Of a stretch of 64,000 nucleotides of DNA, positions 34,683-44,178 are shown piece by piece; position 1 is the stretch's first letter; the number at the start of each line of letters is the position of its first letter. The position numbers were made by a program, and so were the translations under genes. Where the stretch lies: assembly GCA_963732905.1 (NCBI GenBank), contig CAVTBM010000008.1:434001-498000 (forward strand), in the 5' to 3' direction. The DNA comes from DASQZK01 sp963732905. Its GTDB lineage: Bacteria > Bacteroidota > Bacteroidia > Bacteroidales > GCA-2748055. The notes beneath the pieces are model-generated. The model was given only the letters and a program-made list of their open reading frames with translations, had not been told where the DNA came from and made no database searches.

Positions 34683-35990
34683 ATGTGGTTCATCATGAAA
34701 AGAAGAAGAAATATTCCTCAAAATCCAATGATGCGTGTGATGACGCTCCGGGATTTCCGGTTCCTTTTTTCAGGGTCGGCAATTTCTTTGCTGGGAGATC
34801 AGTTTGCGCTAATTGCCACTCCCTGGCTGGTACTGAAACTTACGGGTGATCCCCTTATACTCGGTATTGTCCTTGCCATGGAAGGTATTCCGCGGGCTCT
34901 GTTTATGCTGGTCGGAGGGGCGATCACCGACCGGTTCTCCCCAAGGCTTATCATTATCATCTCAGATATTCTACGGTTAATACTTACCGGATTTCTGGCT
35001 ATGGCAATCTTTGCCGGATTCACCCAGGTATGGATGCTCTATGCCTTCGGTTTGGGATTCGGACTGGTGTCGGGCTTTGCCATCCCGGCCCAGAACAGCA
35101 TTGTCCCGATGATCGTTAAAGAAAAGTATCTGCAGGCAGGCAACTCCCTGATTATGGGTATCTCCGAGCTTGCAGGCTTTGTAGGTCCGACAGTAGCAGG
35201 CATCCTGATCGGGATTTATGCCAACACCTATTACGGGATTGGCCTGGCCTTTACCATCGATTCGGCAACCTTTGCCTTCTCAGCACTCTTTTTATGGCTG
35301 ATTCGCAAAGAAAGAGTGAAACGCGGGGGCTACGCTCAGGACGAACCGGAAAACATTTGGCAATCCATTGCCAGTGGCGTGAAATTCCTTTGGGACGACG
35401 CGCCCATGCGGCTCATGTTCTTACTGCTAATGGCCGTAAATTTCCTGATAATCGGCCCTGTCCTCGTCGGTATCCCCGTACTGGCAAATCAGCGCCTGCC
35501 AGAAGGTGCCGTCGCCTTTGGTTTACTGATGTCCGCGTATGCCGGGGGAAACATGGCCGGCTTTATGGCAGCAGGGCTCTTCAGGCGGCCGGGGGGGACG
35601 ACGATGCAAATTATCCTGATATCGCTGCTGCTTGCCTTTGGTTTGGTGATCGGGTCCCTGGGCCTGGTACCATACACCTGGGTGGATTTCACTACCCTTC
35701 TTCTGACCGGCATGGGCAACGGGTATATTGCTATTATCCTGTTCACCTGGATACAGCTTCGTACTCCCAAAGAAATGCTGGGACGGGTCATGAGTATCGT
35801 GCTTTTTTCCAGCTTCGGGCTGGTGCCTGTTTCCCAGGCTATTTCCGGCTTCGTAAGCAAATGGAACCTCACTTTGCTCTTTGTTGGATCCGGTTTAATG
35901 GTTCTGGTGATCACCGTCTGGGCGGCTTTCCGGCCTGAGATGAGGATGTTCAGTGAAAGCCTTACCAAAGCAGAGGTGGATAATAGATGA
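34683..35990 (+). CDS. EntS-like MFS exporter
   Basis: About 435 residues. The start could be ATG 34683 or 34695 (MKRRRN); a TTG at 34674 is less likely. Twelve membrane helices are visible. The segment LRDFRFLFSGSAISLLGDQFALIATPWLVLKLTGDP (about 20-55) is the MFS_3/EntS signature. EntS-type members export enterobactin, and others export macrolides or unknown small molecules. No siderophore genes lie nearby, so the substrate is open. It stands alone between the MBL-fold gene and the MITE-like element. Confidence 0.92.
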   Translation: MWFIMKRRRNIPQNPMMRVMTLRDFRFLFSGSAISLLGDQFALIATPWLVLKLTGDPLILGIVLAMEGIPRALFMLVGGAITDRFSPRLIIIISDILRLILTGFLAMAIFAGFTQVWMLYAFGLGFGLVSGFAIPAQNSIVPMIVKEKYLQAGNSLIMGISELAGFVGPTVAGILIGIYANTYYGIGLAFTIDSATFAFSALFLWLIRKERVKRGGYAQDEPENIWQSIASGVKFLWDDAPMRLMFLLLMAVNFLIIGPVLVGIPVLANQRLPEGAVAFGLLMSAYAGGNMAGFMAAGLFRRPGGTTMQIILISLLLAFGLVIGSLGLVPYTWVDFTTLLLTGMGNGYIAIILFTWIQLRTPKEMLGRVMSIVLFSSFGLVPVSQAISGFVSKWNLTLLFVGSGLMVLVITVWAAFRPEMRMFSESLTKAEVDNR

Positions 35991-36114
35991 GCATGACCAT
36001 CAATGCACGTCTCGCAAACACGCTTTCTTATCAGTCAAAACCATTTTGCCCGGCCAGGCAATCCCACAATACAGGCAATTAACTGCACTAAAATAGAAGA
36101 ACACACAATTTATG

Positions 36115-36409
36115 AAGAGGCTGTCCCAAAAGTCCTCTTCTAATAAACTTGAGTTTTAAATTATAACACCCTTCGGCTTCGCTCAGGGACCACCTTCGGC
36201 TTCGCTCAGGGACAGTTTTTCAGAAGATTATTGAGCGAAGTCGAAATAATCGTACTGGTGAAAAAGAGTTTACGGTCCCTGAGCGTAGCCAAGGGTTATT
36301 GTGTTGTAGAAGCTACCCTACGGTCGCTGAGCGAAGCCGAAGGGAATAGCCAATAACTTACAAATTGTAACTTTTATAATCTAAACCCGGACTTTTTGGA
36401 CAGCCTCTT
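36115..36409. mobile_element. MITE-like element with 21-bp terminal inverted repeats
   Basis: The ends are AAGAGGCTGTCCCAAAAGTCC at 36115-36135 and its reverse complement with one mismatch at 36389-36409. No coding frame lies between. Inside are direct copies of CCTTCGGCTTCGCTCAGGGAC (36169-36190, 36192-36213) and their inverted forms (36274-36295, 36321-36344), plus a hairpin GATTATT/AATAATC at 36226-36251. The whole element could fold into one large stem. The GAGGCTGTC ends are like those of IS families in this phylum, so a full IS elsewhere may mobilise it. Target-site duplications are not evident. Confidence 0.85.
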
Positions 36410-36467
36410 ATCCATCTGAGCCGGGACCGACAACCGGCCGGCCCAAATTCCATATATGTATCCGGCC

Positions 36468-37526
36468 TTATTTCACAGCAACCGCTGCACTTACCGGACC
36501 CGCGAGGGGAATTATATAAGAATCACTGAATCCTGCTTCCCTGACGAAACAGTCAAATGTTCCGGCCGTCATATCATAGCCGTGGGGCGTTTCCAACAGC
36601 ATATTCAGTGACATCAGCAGGCCAAAATCATTATTTTTTCTCTCATCATCAAGGATGGTCTCAATGACCACCAAAGATCCTCCTTCGGGAAGGGCATCAT
36701 AAGCTTTTCTGATAAGGGTCTTTTTATCCGTTGTACCCCAGTCCTGCAGAATATTTCCCATGGTGATGATATCCGCCTTCGGGAACGGGTCTTCAAAAAA
36801 ATCACCCTCCCGGACATCAATTTTATCTTCCAGGTGAGCCGCTTTCACATTTTCACGGGCGACAATGCAAGCAGCCGGAAGATCCAACGAAATGCATTTC
36901 ATATGCGGATGCTGACTTATCACCATCATACTTAACCTTGCACCAGCCCCCCCGATATCACAAAGGGTTCTGTATTTTGAGAAATCAAAGGCTGCTGCCA
37001 GTGCCAAAAAGTTACCGGTCTGAAAGCCGTCCATGCCCCTGATGAATTCCCGCATCTTGTCCATATCCTGGTATAGAACGTCAAAGAGAGAATCCCCTCC
37101 CGTAAGAATTTCATTCTGAGGCCTGCCCGTCTTCAAGCCGTTTTCCAGATTATTCCAGATAGGATAAAGCCGGTTATTGCTCATCTCAAGGATTCCCCCG
37201 ATATAAGTGGGTTTGCTTTTATCCAGAAATAATGACGTGTCTTCAGCATTTAAATACCTTGCTTCCTTCCTAATCCCTTCCCGGTTTAAAAATCCAAGTG
37301 CCACCAGTGAATCCAGGAAATCGTACAATCCCCTGCCTTGAAGCCCCAATTCTGCTTTGATTTCATCCCGTGTTAACGGTTTTTTCGCCAGGAGGGTGAA
37401 AAGATTCAGTTTTACTGCAGTTAACAGTGTCTTTGAGCTGAAGAATCCCATACCTGTGTTCATGATCTTCATTGGATCAATCTGTTGCGTTGCATGCCCT
37501 GTCTGAGCTTGTGTTCTGGTTCCCAT
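36468..37526 (-). CDS. O-methyltransferase (COMT/plant-type, SAM-dependent)
   Basis: 352 residues. An N-terminal winged-helix dimerisation domain (LTRDEIKAELGLQGRGLYDFLDSLVALGFLNR, about 51-82) precedes a Rossmann SAM domain. Motif I is LCDIGGAGARLSM (about 188-200), then DLPAACIVARENV, GDFFEDPFPKADIITMGNILQDW (a typical GDFF and MxxxLHDW-like segment) and ALPEGGSLVVIE. This is the family of acetylserotonin, caffeate and antibiotic O-methyltransferases. The usual His of the LHDW box is replaced by Gln, so the catalytic base may differ. Substrate unknown. Confidence 0.9.
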   Translation of the reverse strand: MGTRTQAQTGHATQQIDPMKIMNTGMGFFSSKTLLTAVKLNLFTLLAKKPLTRDEIKAELGLQGRGLYDFLDSLVALGFLNREGIRKEARYLNAEDTSLFLDKSKPTYIGGILEMSNNRLYPIWNNLENGLKTGRPQNEILTGGDSLFDVLYQDMDKMREFIRGMDGFQTGNFLALAAAFDFSKYRTLCDIGGAGARLSMMVISQHPHMKCISLDLPAACIVARENVKAAHLEDKIDVREGDFFEDPFPKADIITMGNILQDWGTTDKKTLIRKAYDALPEGGSLVVIETILDDERKNNDFGLLMSLNMLLETPHGYDMTAGTFDCFVREAGFSDSYIIPLAGPVSAAVAVK

Positions 37527-37998
37527 AGTAATAAACTTTTAGTTTAACATTAAAATACTGATGTGTTTCTTTAAATAGGCGGGGAAACCAGAACACAGGT
37601 CAAAACATAATCAGTCATTTCCGGTAAACGAAATTTCGGGAGAAATTCTGATACGGTCTCAGTTCATAAACTTTGGTGTGAAGGTGACGATCCCGTGTCA
37701 GCTGCGCCAGCTTTATTTTTCAATGGCTGAAGTTGACCAAGCCAACGGGTCTACTTTCAAAAGCACCGGTTTTTTAACAAAATTTGCTATGGAATGTTCA
37801 GGACGGGCTTAAAAAACCACGATTATTGTTAAGGCTGGCCCGGTCAGAGGCACAATATATGAATCCCTCCATCCTGATTCCTTTTCCAGAAGCACGACTA
37901 TTATTATCCTGAACCCTATCCGTCCGCCATTTCACGTTCATTCTTTCACGCATTCGCGCATTTCGCTTTAATATCTTATTCGTGCTTTCTTAGCTTTC
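37527..37998. other. Intergenic region before the tandem repeats
   Basis: 472 bp without a recognised gene. The last 30-40 bp are a degenerate first unit of the repeat array. Confidence 0.5.
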
Positions 37999-38772
37999 CA
38001 TATCCCATTCGTGTATTCGTGGCTACCCATATCTCATTCATGCATTCGTGCCAATCCATACCCCATTCGTGCATTTGTGGCTTTCCATATCTCATTCGTG
38101 CATTCGTGGCTACCCATATCCCATTCGTGTATTCGTGGCTACCCTATCCCATTCGTGCATTCGTGGCTACCCTATCCCATTCGTGTATTCGTGGCTACCC
38201 ATATCCCATTCGTGCATTCGTGGCTACCCTATCCCATTCGTGTATTCGTGGCTACCCATATCCCATTCGTGCATTCGTGGCTACCCTATCCCATTCGTGT
38301 ATTCGTGGCTACCCATATCCCATTCGTGCATTCGTGGCTACCCATATCCCATTCGTGCATTCGTGGCTACCCATATCTCATTCGTGTATTCGTGGCTACC
38401 CTATCCCATTCGTGCATTCGTGGCTACCCTATCCCATTCGTGTATTCGTGGCTACCCTATCCCATTCGTGTATTCGTGGCTACCCTATCCCATTCGTGCA
38501 TTCGTGGCTACCCTATCCCATTCGTGTATTCGTGGCTACCCATATCCCATTCGTGCATTCGTGGCTATCCATATCCCATTCGTGCATTCGTGGCTATTCC
38601 ATATCCCATTCGTGCATTCGTGGCATTCCATATCCCATTCGTGCATTCGTGGCATTCCATATCCCATTCGTGCTCTCCTGGCTTTCCATATCCCATTCGT
38701 GCATTCGTGGCTACCCATATCTCATTCGTGTATTCGTGGCTACCATATCCCATTCGTGCATTCGTGGCATTC
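37999..38772. repeat. Tandem repeat array, about 27 units of 28/29 bp
   Basis: The unit is TATCCCATTCGTGYATTCGTGGCTACCC (quoted in two parts: TATCCCATTCGTGY and ATTCGTGGCTACCC), 28 bp, or 29 bp with an extra A at the start. Y is C or T, often alternating. Each unit carries two direct ATTCGTG sub-repeats. Since neither 28 nor 29 is a multiple of three and the unit lacks stops, all three frames are open for about 250 codons. The ORFs there are by-products, not genes. Divergent units lie at both ends (38010-38100 and 38570-38772), the most uniform ones in the middle. Confidence 0.93.
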
Positions 38773-38964
38773 TATTCACATTATTTAAAATTTTTTAAGA
38801 GATTTTAACACTTAATTCTATGATCTTTAAATGTTGAAAATTCAGAAATAAAAAATATTGCCAACTACCTTTAAATGACTATAAATCAAATTGTTTTAAG
38901 GCACTATTCAAAATTTTCAATTCGTATGTCAAAATTCATTTAAAAATGTTAGGAGGATTTTTTT
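38773..38964 (+). promoter_or_regulatory. AT-rich leader and candidate promoter of the NEW3-ABC operon
   Basis: A -7-like TACCTTTA lies at 38866-38873. A clear -33 element is not visible. A strong Shine-Dalgarno (aggagg) sits at 38951-38956 just before the ATG at 38965. Confidence 0.5.
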
Positions 38965-40116
38965 ATGTCATTTCGTACGATACTCTTAGGTCTGCTGCTT
39001 TTCCCCTCATCCATTCCCGGAATATCATTTGAGACTATTGCTGAGGCTGCTAACGGTGTAACGTTGTTTACTCCTTACACGAACATTTCCGTACCGCCCG
39101 GAGAAACGATAAATTACACTATTGAGGTGAGCAATGACGGGAGCACCACAAAAAATATCAATATTTATGTGGCATCCTTTCCGAAAGGCTGGACATATAC
39201 ACTGAAAGCGGGCGGCTGGAATATTAAGCAACTCTCCGTAAGCCCAGGTAAGAAAGAAACACTTTCACTCTCTGTTCAGGTCCCGATGAAGGTCAACAAG
39301 GGGAACTATATGTTTAAGGTTGTGGCCACAGGTTTTTCCGAGCTTCCCCTGACAATAAATGTTTCGGAAGAAGGAACCTTTAAAACGGAATTTACTTCAG
39401 ATCAGGCTAACATGGAAGGCAATTCCAAGTCCTCTTTTACCTTCCGGACCAAGCTGACCAACCAGACGGGTGATAAACAACTTTACTCTCTAAGGTCTGA
39501 CAGCCAGCGCGGGTGGCAGGTGACTTTTAAGCCAAACTATAAAGATGCCACATCTGTGGAAATTGAGCCCAACAACACCAAAGATATTAACGTAGATATC
39601 AAGCCACCTGAATATATCAAAGCCGGCACCTATAAAATACCGGTGCATGCCGTAACGAATACGACTTCAGCATCCCTTGAACTGGAAGTCGTAATCACCG
39701 GAACTTACAACATGGAGCTCACCACTCCTACCGGTCTGCTCAGCACAAGCATTACCGCAGGAGACGAAAAACGGGTAACTCTTATCATCAAGAATAACGG
39801 CTCTGCCGAACTGTCAGACATTTCGCTACGTGCTTCCACCCCCGCTAACTGGGAGGTTGTTTTCGATCCCAAAAAAATCGATAATATCGAAGCAGGTAAT
39901 AACGTACAGGTTTTTGCCACCATAAAAGCCGGTAAAAAAGCCATTGCCGGGGATTATGTGACAACTCTGACGGCAAGTACCCCCGAAGTGTCGTCCAGTG
40001 CGGCATTCCGGATTTCCGTTAAAACACCGATGCTCTGGGGATGGGTCGGTATTCTGATCATCATTGTCGCTTTGGGAAGCGTATTTTATCTGTTCAGGAA
40101 ATATGGAAGGAGGTAA
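38965..40116 (+). CDS. NEW3-domain protein with C-terminal membrane anchor
   Basis: 383 residues. A signal peptide (about 1-29, cut near AEAA) is followed by three Ig-like NEW3/NPCBM-associated beta repeats: NISVPPGETINYTIEVSNDGS (about 45-65), SKSSFTFRTKLTNQTGDKQ (about 153-171), and ITAGDEKRVTLIIKNNGSAEL (about 264-284). The C-terminus is a membrane helix plus basic tail (WVGILIIIVALGSVFYLFRKYGRR). Most of the protein would be periplasmic and anchored. The stop is directly followed by the ABC ATPase start, so this is the first gene of an operon. It probably acts as an extracellular subunit of the ABC exporter (inference). Confidence 0.9.
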   Translation: MSFRTILLGLLLFPSSIPGISFETIAEAANGVTLFTPYTNISVPPGETINYTIEVSNDGSTTKNINIYVASFPKGWTYTLKAGGWNIKQLSVSPGKKETLSLSVQVPMKVNKGNYMFKVVATGFSELPLTINVSEEGTFKTEFTSDQANMEGNSKSSFTFRTKLTNQTGDKQLYSLRSDSQRGWQVTFKPNYKDATSVEIEPNNTKDINVDIKPPEYIKAGTYKIPVHAVTNTTSASLELEVVITGTYNMELTTPTGLLSTSITAGDEKRVTLIIKNNGSAELSDISLRASTPANWEVVFDPKKIDNIEAGNNVQVFATIKAGKKAIAGDYVTTLTASTPEVSSSAAFRISVKTPMLWGWVGILIIIVALGSVFYLFRKYGRR

Positions 40117-41106
40117 GTGGTGGATGGGAATATTATTGAACTGGTGGATCTTACTAAGAGTTACGGATCTCAGACGGTAGTTGACAAACTAAGCCTGTCG
40201 GTGAAAAAGGGAGAAGTTTTTGGACTATTGGGACCAAATGGCGCAGGAAAATCGACAACCATTCTCATGATCATGGGCCTGACTGAACCAGATTCCGGAT
40301 CGGTAAGGGTTTGCAATATCGATTCCATAAGAAACCCGATCGGCGTGAAAAAAAGAGTGGGTTACTTACCTGAGGATGTCGGATTTTATGACGAATACAG
40401 CGGCCTGGAGAATCTAATTTTTACGGCCAGGTTGAATGGTATTTCTGTAAACGAGGCCAGGGAGAAAGCGGATAATTTACTGAAAAGGGTCGGCCTCGCC
40501 GGGGAAGAAAACAAGAAATCCGGAAAATATTCGCATGGGATGCGCCAGCGCCTGGGGCTTGCCGATGTTTTAATAAAAGATCCCGAAGTAATCATTCTCG
40601 ATGAACCCACGATAGGCATTGATCCCACCGGAGTAAAAGAACTGCTGGAGCTTATCGCTAAATTAAGCAAAGAAGAAGGTATCACAGTTTTACTGTCTTC
40701 ACACCAGTTGCAACAGGTACAAAAGGTATGCGACCGGGTGGGATTATTCGTCAGTGGCAGGCTGCTGGCGCAAGGCAATATTCAAACCCTTTCGCAACAA
40801 CTTTTTTCCAACAGCGCTTATACAATCGAAGCCCGCATTTCCGGTTCTGAAAACATTAAGCCGGACGGCCATGCAAAGCATCAGGCTGCCGATCCGGTAT
40901 ACAGTGTACTCCGGAAAATCGATGGTGTCATTGCCGTCAGAAAGAAAGACAATGTCTATCGTATTGAATGTTCCAGTGACCTTACCCCCGAGATTTCAAG
41001 GGCTGTGGTCTCTTCAGGGGCAAACCTGAACTATCTGAATAAAAAGGAATACGGTCTGGATGAAATTTATTACCGATATTTTGAAGGAGGAACGGATGAT
41101 GAATGA
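40117..41106 (+). CDS. ABC transporter ATP-binding protein
   Basis: 329 residues from GTG 40117, placed right after the previous stop (TAA 40114-40116) and preceded by ggaaggagg. Walker A is GPNGAGKST (about 39-47), the signature is YSHGMRQRLGLAD (about 137-149), and Walker B is VIILDEPTIGIDPTG (about 157-171). The C-terminal ~100 residues are an extra regulatory domain. This is the class that powers ABC-2-type exporters and NosF/GldA-like systems. The stop overlaps the next gene's start by several bases. Confidence 0.93.
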   Translation: MVDGNIIELVDLTKSYGSQTVVDKLSLSVKKGEVFGLLGPNGAGKSTTILMIMGLTEPDSGSVRVCNIDSIRNPIGVKKRVGYLPEDVGFYDEYSGLENLIFTARLNGISVNEAREKADNLLKRVGLAGEENKKSGKYSHGMRQRLGLADVLIKDPEVIILDEPTIGIDPTGVKELLELIAKLSKEEGITVLLSSHQLQQVQKVCDRVGLFVSGRLLAQGNIQTLSQQLFSNSAYTIEARISGSENIKPDGHAKHQAADPVYSVLRKIDGVIAVRKKDNVYRIECSSDLTPEISRAVVSSGANLNYLNKKEYGLDEIYYRYFEGGTDDE

Positions 41107-42157
41107 TTCAGCAAAAGAGACCAGGTTCTCAGTTGACCCCGGAATATTAAAACCTGTTCATTCTGTACTACAGCTCAGGGAAAAAATCAGGTACAGGAAG
41201 AACAACCGGGTAATTCATCCTTTTAATGTCATCGTGCAAAAAGAAATTTCCGGCCATGTTAGAAGCTGGCGATTTATAATCCTGATTACCATCATTGCCC
41301 TGACCTGCCTCGGATCACTTTACACTGCCCTTACCAATATTGGAAACACAGCCACAGCGAATGAACCTGAAGGCACTTTCTTTTTCCTGAAATTATTTAC
41401 CGTTTCCAACGGCACCTTGCCATCGTTTTTTGTTTTTATCAGTTTTCTCGGTCCGTTGCTTGGCATCGGACTTGGATTTGATGCCATCAACTCGGAACAA
41501 AACAGGGGAACGCTCAGCCGTATCCTGTCGCAGCCCATACACAGGGATTACATTATCAACGCCAAATTTACGGCATCATTAATCGTGATCAGCGTTATGC
41601 TTTTCGCGCTGAGTTACCTTGTCATGGGCATCGGGCTTATGGCAACCGGCATCCCGCCCACTGCGGAAGAATTTATCCGGATAAATCTTTTCATTATCAT
41701 CAGCATCATCTACATTGCATTCTGGCTGAACCTGTCCATTTTGTTTTCGGTGCAGTTCAAACAATCAGCCACTTCAGCTCTTGCGGGAATAGCTGTATGG
41801 CTCTTTTTTACAGTATTTTATCCGTTAATCGTCAGTTTGATCCTGAAAGGTATCGAACCCTCGAAATTTTCACCCCCTCATATCATTTACCTTTACGAGA
41901 AACTGAAATTTATCCTGGTGCAGATCATGCCGAACCAGCTTTTTAGTGAGTCAACCACAACACTCCTGATGCCGTCGGTGCGCAGCATCGGACCTCTGAC
42001 CATGGAGCAGATCCAGGGAACCGTTCCCGGCCCGCTGCCTCTCGGCCAGAGCATATTGCTGGTGTGGCCACAGGTTACCGGCCTCATTGCCGCAACCGTA
42101 CTGTGTTTTGCCATATCCTACCGTTCATTCATGCGGAGGGAAATACGTTCAAGGTAG
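41096..42157 (+). CDS. ABC-2 type transporter permease
   Basis: About 353 residues. The frame extends back to an ATG at 41060, but ATG 41096 or 41099 is well placed behind gaaggagg (41083-41090), so translational coupling with the ATPase (11-bp overlap) is likely. The N-terminal arm is cytoplasmic, then six membrane helices follow: about 60-80, 105-130, 160-185, 195-220, 225-250, 320-345. The segment SEQNRGTLSRILSQPIHRDYIINAKF (about 136-161) is typical of ABC-2 permeases. With the ATPase and the NEW3 protein it forms an export system; the cargo is unknown. Confidence 0.9.
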   Translation: MMNDSAKETRFSVDPGILKPVHSVLQLREKIRYRKNNRVIHPFNVIVQKEISGHVRSWRFIILITIIALTCLGSLYTALTNIGNTATANEPEGTFFFLKLFTVSNGTLPSFFVFISFLGPLLGIGLGFDAINSEQNRGTLSRILSQPIHRDYIINAKFTASLIVISVMLFALSYLVMGIGLMATGIPPTAEEFIRINLFIIISIIYIAFWLNLSILFSVQFKQSATSALAGIAVWLFFTVFYPLIVSLILKGIEPSKFSPPHIIYLYEKLKFILVQIMPNQLFSESTTTLLMPSVRSIGPLTMEQIQGTVPGPLPLGQSILLVWPQVTGLIAATVLCFAISYRSFMRREIRSR

Positions 42158-42176
42158 GAACAGGAGTGACTAATTT

Positions 42177-43274
42177 TTAATCAAAAGAAATATCCACCAA
42201 CATGATCTCTGATTTACCGGCTGTCTTGACCGGCGGACCCCAAAGTTGCAGACCGCTCGTAACGAAGAAATGGGTTCTGGCGATTTTTTTATATCCGTAG
42301 GGAAGTTCATAAATACGACGAATCAGGAGGTTTATAGGAAACATTTGCCCGTCATGTGTATGACCTGAAAACTGAACATCTACATCCCTCCGGCTGACTT
42401 CATGTAACTGGGTGGGCCGGTGATCCAGCATGATCACGGGTAAATCATGTGAAACATTTCCCAGCAACAGCTCCAGAGATTTACGGTCTACGTCATACTG
42501 ATCATTCCTCCCGGCAAGGTAAACGGTATGATCGATGCAAACCACCGTATCAACAAGCAGAGTTATGTCTGCCTTGCGGTAAAAAGTCCTGAATCCCGCC
42601 CCCCCATATAACTCGTGGTTTCCAGGAACACCAAAGGATCCGTAGGTTGAATGGATTTTTCTTAACACCGAACCGATTCCGGTGTTCATGATATCTTCAT
42701 CATGATGACCTTCGATTATATCACCACCAAAAAGCACAAGCTCCGGCTGCAAATCATTCACCTTGCGCACAAACCGTTCTGCAAAATGCAGACTAGTATT
42801 TTGCTGAATATGAAAGTCGGCAACGTATGCAACCCTCAGGTGTTTTAAGCCACTTTTCCTTCCCGTAACCGAAATGCTGTATTTTGAAACGCGAATGGTT
42901 TTCAGATTGATCACTCCGGCTATAACCACGCCAATGGATAGTATGATCATAGATGTAAGGATATAAAACCGGAAGGGAAAACTCCTTCTTTTCCCGCGGG
43001 GAACAAGGCCGGACACAGAATTAAACAGAAGGAAGAGGTCGTAAAGCAGCACGGACAAGAATAAATACATGAAAAAAGCCAGGCTGTAACCTGTTCCGGC
43101 TGAGTTCATATGTGATATCGAGAACCTTTCGGACAGGGGAAAAACCGATACAAGAACCAGGTAAATCACAAGATACGGCAGACGGTATTTTTTACTGATA
43201 AAGAGCCTGTTAATACGAAAAAAAATATAAATGCAGGAGAAAATGTAAATAATAGTGATGTAGAAATGATACAT
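42177..43274 (-). CDS. Membrane-anchored metallophosphoesterase
   Basis: 365 residues. Four N-terminal membrane helices (residues about 3-20, 31-48, 63-88, 104-122) precede a calcineurin-like domain. Metal-binding motifs appear in order: VADFHIQ (about 150-156), GGDIIEGHHD (about 179-188), GVPGNHELYG (about 208-217), and FSGHTHDGQ (about 302-310). The domain faces the periplasm or cytoplasm. The family includes UDP-2,3-diacylglucosamine and other phosphodiesterases. It converges with the ABC operon with only 19 bp between them. Confidence 0.93.
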   Translation of the reverse strand: MYHFYITIIYIFSCIYIFFRINRLFISKKYRLPYLVIYLVLVSVFPLSERFSISHMNSAGTGYSLAFFMYLFLSVLLYDLFLLFNSVSGLVPRGKRRSFPFRFYILTSMIILSIGVVIAGVINLKTIRVSKYSISVTGRKSGLKHLRVAYVADFHIQQNTSLHFAERFVRKVNDLQPELVLFGGDIIEGHHDEDIMNTGIGSVLRKIHSTYGSFGVPGNHELYGGAGFRTFYRKADITLLVDTVVCIDHTVYLAGRNDQYDVDRKSLELLLGNVSHDLPVIMLDHRPTQLHEVSRRDVDVQFSGHTHDGQMFPINLLIRRIYELPYGYKKIARTHFFVTSGLQLWGPPVKTAGKSEIMLVDISFD

Positions 43275-43473
43275 ACGGACCCTTTTGGGAAGTTTAAGGG
43301 CATTAAGTTATGAAATTTCTGCACTATCCTAACCATCCACATTTTTACTTTAAATGAATTTTACCTTCAATTTCGTCAATTCCAGGAAAAGCATTAAATT
43401 AGATATACCATTCATCAAAATTGCCTAATAAAAAAATCGATAAGAATAAATATTAATCTGCATAAAATGAATC

Positions 43474-44148
43474 ATGAAGCGAAGCTACTTCCTCACCATT
43501 TTCATTCTGCTGTTAATCAACTTTCAGTCCCGGGCCCAGAAGGAACCATTCATTAACGGCGCTTATAGAAACAGTGTGGACTTTTTAAATCATAAGCCAC
43601 TCTATCAGGCAGATTTTACCTTCAGTCCGAAATACAGCAAATCTGTACCTGCGCTCTATTATGTCAGGGCCAGTAATCCTCAAATCAGCAACCAAAAACT
43701 ATTCAGGAATGTCTGGTGCATATATTTAGATGGTTTTTTTTATCTGAATGCAAAGAGATATGGCATGAGGTCAGGATTCATACGCATCGATTCGCTCGAA
43801 ACATTTACCTGCTTTGAAGGGCAGGTCAAGAACGGTTACCTGCGAAAAGAGCGCCTGGAATCTTCGTTTTTAATGTTCGGAGTGGTCGGTTATGCCGTGA
43901 CCTCTTCGAGAATCCATAGTGAAAATTCAGGTAAAATCCATTTCATCCTGAACTATAAAACTGGCATGGTGAATCTTCTAACAAAAAACTACCTCATCAG
44001 AATTTTACAGAATTATACTGATATCTTGCTGCAATTCAACCTGGAAACAGAGCAGGAATCTTTTGAGGTTCTTTCTCGCTATATTAAAATGATAAATGCG
44101 GCAGATAACTATACGGGAGAATTGGAACCGGAGTCAGATAACCCGTAA
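43474..44148 (+). CDS. Secreted protein of unknown function
   Basis: 224 residues. An N-terminal signal peptide (cut near SRAQ, about residue 21) and a hydrophilic body without repeats or a lipobox. No family was recognised. Segment FRNVWCIYLDGFFYLNAKRYGMRSGFIRIDSLE (about 78-110) and FILNYKTGMVNLL are the most regular parts. Likely periplasmic or outer-membrane associated. Confidence 0.75.
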   Translation: MKRSYFLTIFILLLINFQSRAQKEPFINGAYRNSVDFLNHKPLYQADFTFSPKYSKSVPALYYVRASNPQISNQKLFRNVWCIYLDGFFYLNAKRYGMRSGFIRIDSLETFTCFEGQVKNGYLRKERLESSFLMFGVVGYAVTSSRIHSENSGKIHFILNYKTGMVNLLTKNYLIRILQNYTDILLQFNLETEQESFEVLSRYIKMINAADNYTGELEPESDNP

Positions 44149-44178
44149 ACCGGTATTTGTCATCTACATCAGGGACCC

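Noticed and set aside
35294..35938. Plus-strand frame of 214 codons inside the MFS gene
   Set aside because: It is an overlapping frame of a GC-rich membrane-protein gene, with an Arg-rich composition unlike a real protein.
37999..38772. Possible CRISPR array
   Set aside because: The units are contiguous with no unique spacers between them, and no cas genes are in the window.
38011..38808. Long plus-strand frames of about 250-265 codons in all three frames
   Set aside because: They lie in the tandem repeat array. The repeat unit has no stop in any frame, so the frames are open by composition. The predicted proteins are only the repeated unit.
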